From Gammaproteobacteria bacterium (GTDB lineage: Bacteria; Aquificota; Aquificia; Aquificales; QOAS01): a stretch of DNA of 7,458 bases. The stretch lies in NCBI GenBank assembly GCA_003972855.1, contig QOAS01000181.1:1-7458 (forward strand), written 5' to 3'. Shown piece by piece: positions 7,209 through 7,458 of the stretch. Below the pieces are notes generated by a model. The model worked only from the letters and a program-made list of their open reading frames with translations, did not search any database and had not been told where the DNA came from. Position numbers and translations under genes: made by a program. How positions within the stretch are numbered: position 1 is the first letter of the stretch; each line of letters begins with the position of its first letter.

Positions 7209-7453
7209 GAAACAGAAATTGGAAGAAGAGATAAAATACAGGACAGAGATAGTAAAGATTCTTGCCTTCTATTTGTTAACTATAGGGGGCGGATTAGTAG
7301 GATTAATATTTCACTTAAATAGCTTTTTTGAAATATTTAGTCTTTATATTGGGAATTTTAATTTTCGGTTTAATCGGCTTTATCCTTTTGTTGGAACACA
7401 AAAGGGTTATAGCTTTAATTAAAAAATTGGAGGATTTGAAAAATGACGATTAA
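7201..7453 (+). CDS. Small two-helix membrane protein, apparent one-base frameshift
   Basis: The ORF starts at ATG 7201, overlapping the sbcC stop by 8 bases, with AAGGG at 7190-7194 as a weak ribosome binding site. As written it ends at 7422 after 73 residues. It has a charged N-terminal helix (K-K-Q-K-L-E-E-E-I-K-Y-R), one membrane helix (about 17-37), then an aromatic and Asn-rich tail unlike a natural protein end. The next frame is open from 7319 to a TAA at 7451-7453 and encodes a second hydrophobic helix containing G-I-L-I-F-G-L-I-G-F-I-L-L-L, followed by a charged helix with L-I-K-K-L-E-D-L-K. Dropping one base, most simply from the T6 run at 7324-7329, joins them into 83 residues with helices at about 17-37 and 43-64. 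Possible causes are a sequencing error, a real mutation or a non-standard reading event. The layout resembles short two-helix membrane proteins of unknown function. No function is assigned. Confidence 0.7.
7429..7435 (+). promoter_or_regulatory. Strong Shine-Dalgarno sequence for the last gene
   Basis: GGAGGAT lies inside the coding region of the small membrane protein (repaired frame). Its GGAGG core ends nine bases before the ATG at 7443. It is one of the best ribosome binding sites in the window and the main evidence that a gene begins at 7443. Confidence 0.7.
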
Positions 7454-7458
7454 CAACG
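7443..7458 (+). CDS. 5' end of an unidentified gene (partial)
   Basis: ATG 7443 follows a strong Shine-Dalgarno sequence at the right distance, and the frame stays open to the window edge, giving M-T-I-N-N. Five residues are too few to identify it. The start does not resemble SbcD/Mre11, which usually begins with a beta strand leading into an S-D-x-H-x-G motif. The start overlaps the repaired end of the small membrane protein gene by 11 bases, in keeping with the overlapping style of the preceding genes. Confidence 0.55.

Noticed and set aside
7324..7330. Classical -1 programmed frameshift at the T6 run
   Set aside because: Shifting back one base here reads TGA at 7329-7331, which ends translation at once; only a +1 shift or loss of a base reaches the second helix.

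Overview
The window looks like chromosomal DNA of a thermophilic bacterium. The proteins are rich in Lys, Glu and Ile and poor in Gln, genes are packed with overlaps or very short gaps, ATA and AGG/AGA codons are common, and the dCTP deaminase looks archaeal. An Aquificota-like (Aquificales) lineage is my best guess. It rests on overall impression, not on a marker gene.

All recognisable genes lie on the + strand, and no gap exceeds 43 bases, so the window reads as part of one long operon. In order it holds: the 3' end of an unrecognised gene (1-162); a CNNM/CorC-type (HlyC/TlyC-like) membrane transporter with a CBS pair (169-1380); two adjacent universal stress proteins, each with two USP domains (1394-2233 and 2261-3148); dCTP deaminase (3148-3687); a gamma-class carbonic anhydrase-like hexapeptide-repeat protein (3731-4279); a full-length SbcC/Rad50-type SMC-like ATPase (4266-7208); a small two-helix membrane protein whose frame is broken by an apparent one-base insertion (7201-7453); and the first five codons of another gene (7443 to the window edge). 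I see no promoter, terminator, RNA gene, mobile element, CRISPR array or attachment site.

Functionally this is a housekeeping and stress-maintenance cluster: ion transport, adenine-nucleotide-linked stress proteins, thymidylate precursor supply, CO2/bicarbonate chemistry, and DNA end processing. Several junctions suggest translational coupling: TAATG between the second USP and dcd, a 14-base overlap of the carbonic anhydrase gene with sbcC, an 8-base overlap of sbcC with the small membrane protein, and an 11-base overlap of that gene with the last one. SbcC normally works with the nuclease SbcD/Mre11, which is not in this window.

The observation most worth checking is the small ORF after sbcC. 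As written it ends at 7422 with a hydrophilic tail. One base fewer near the T6 run at 7324-7329 gives an 83-residue protein with a second membrane helix and a charged C-terminal helix, ending just inside the next gene. I see no clearly new biological system; most of the window is ordinary core-genome content.
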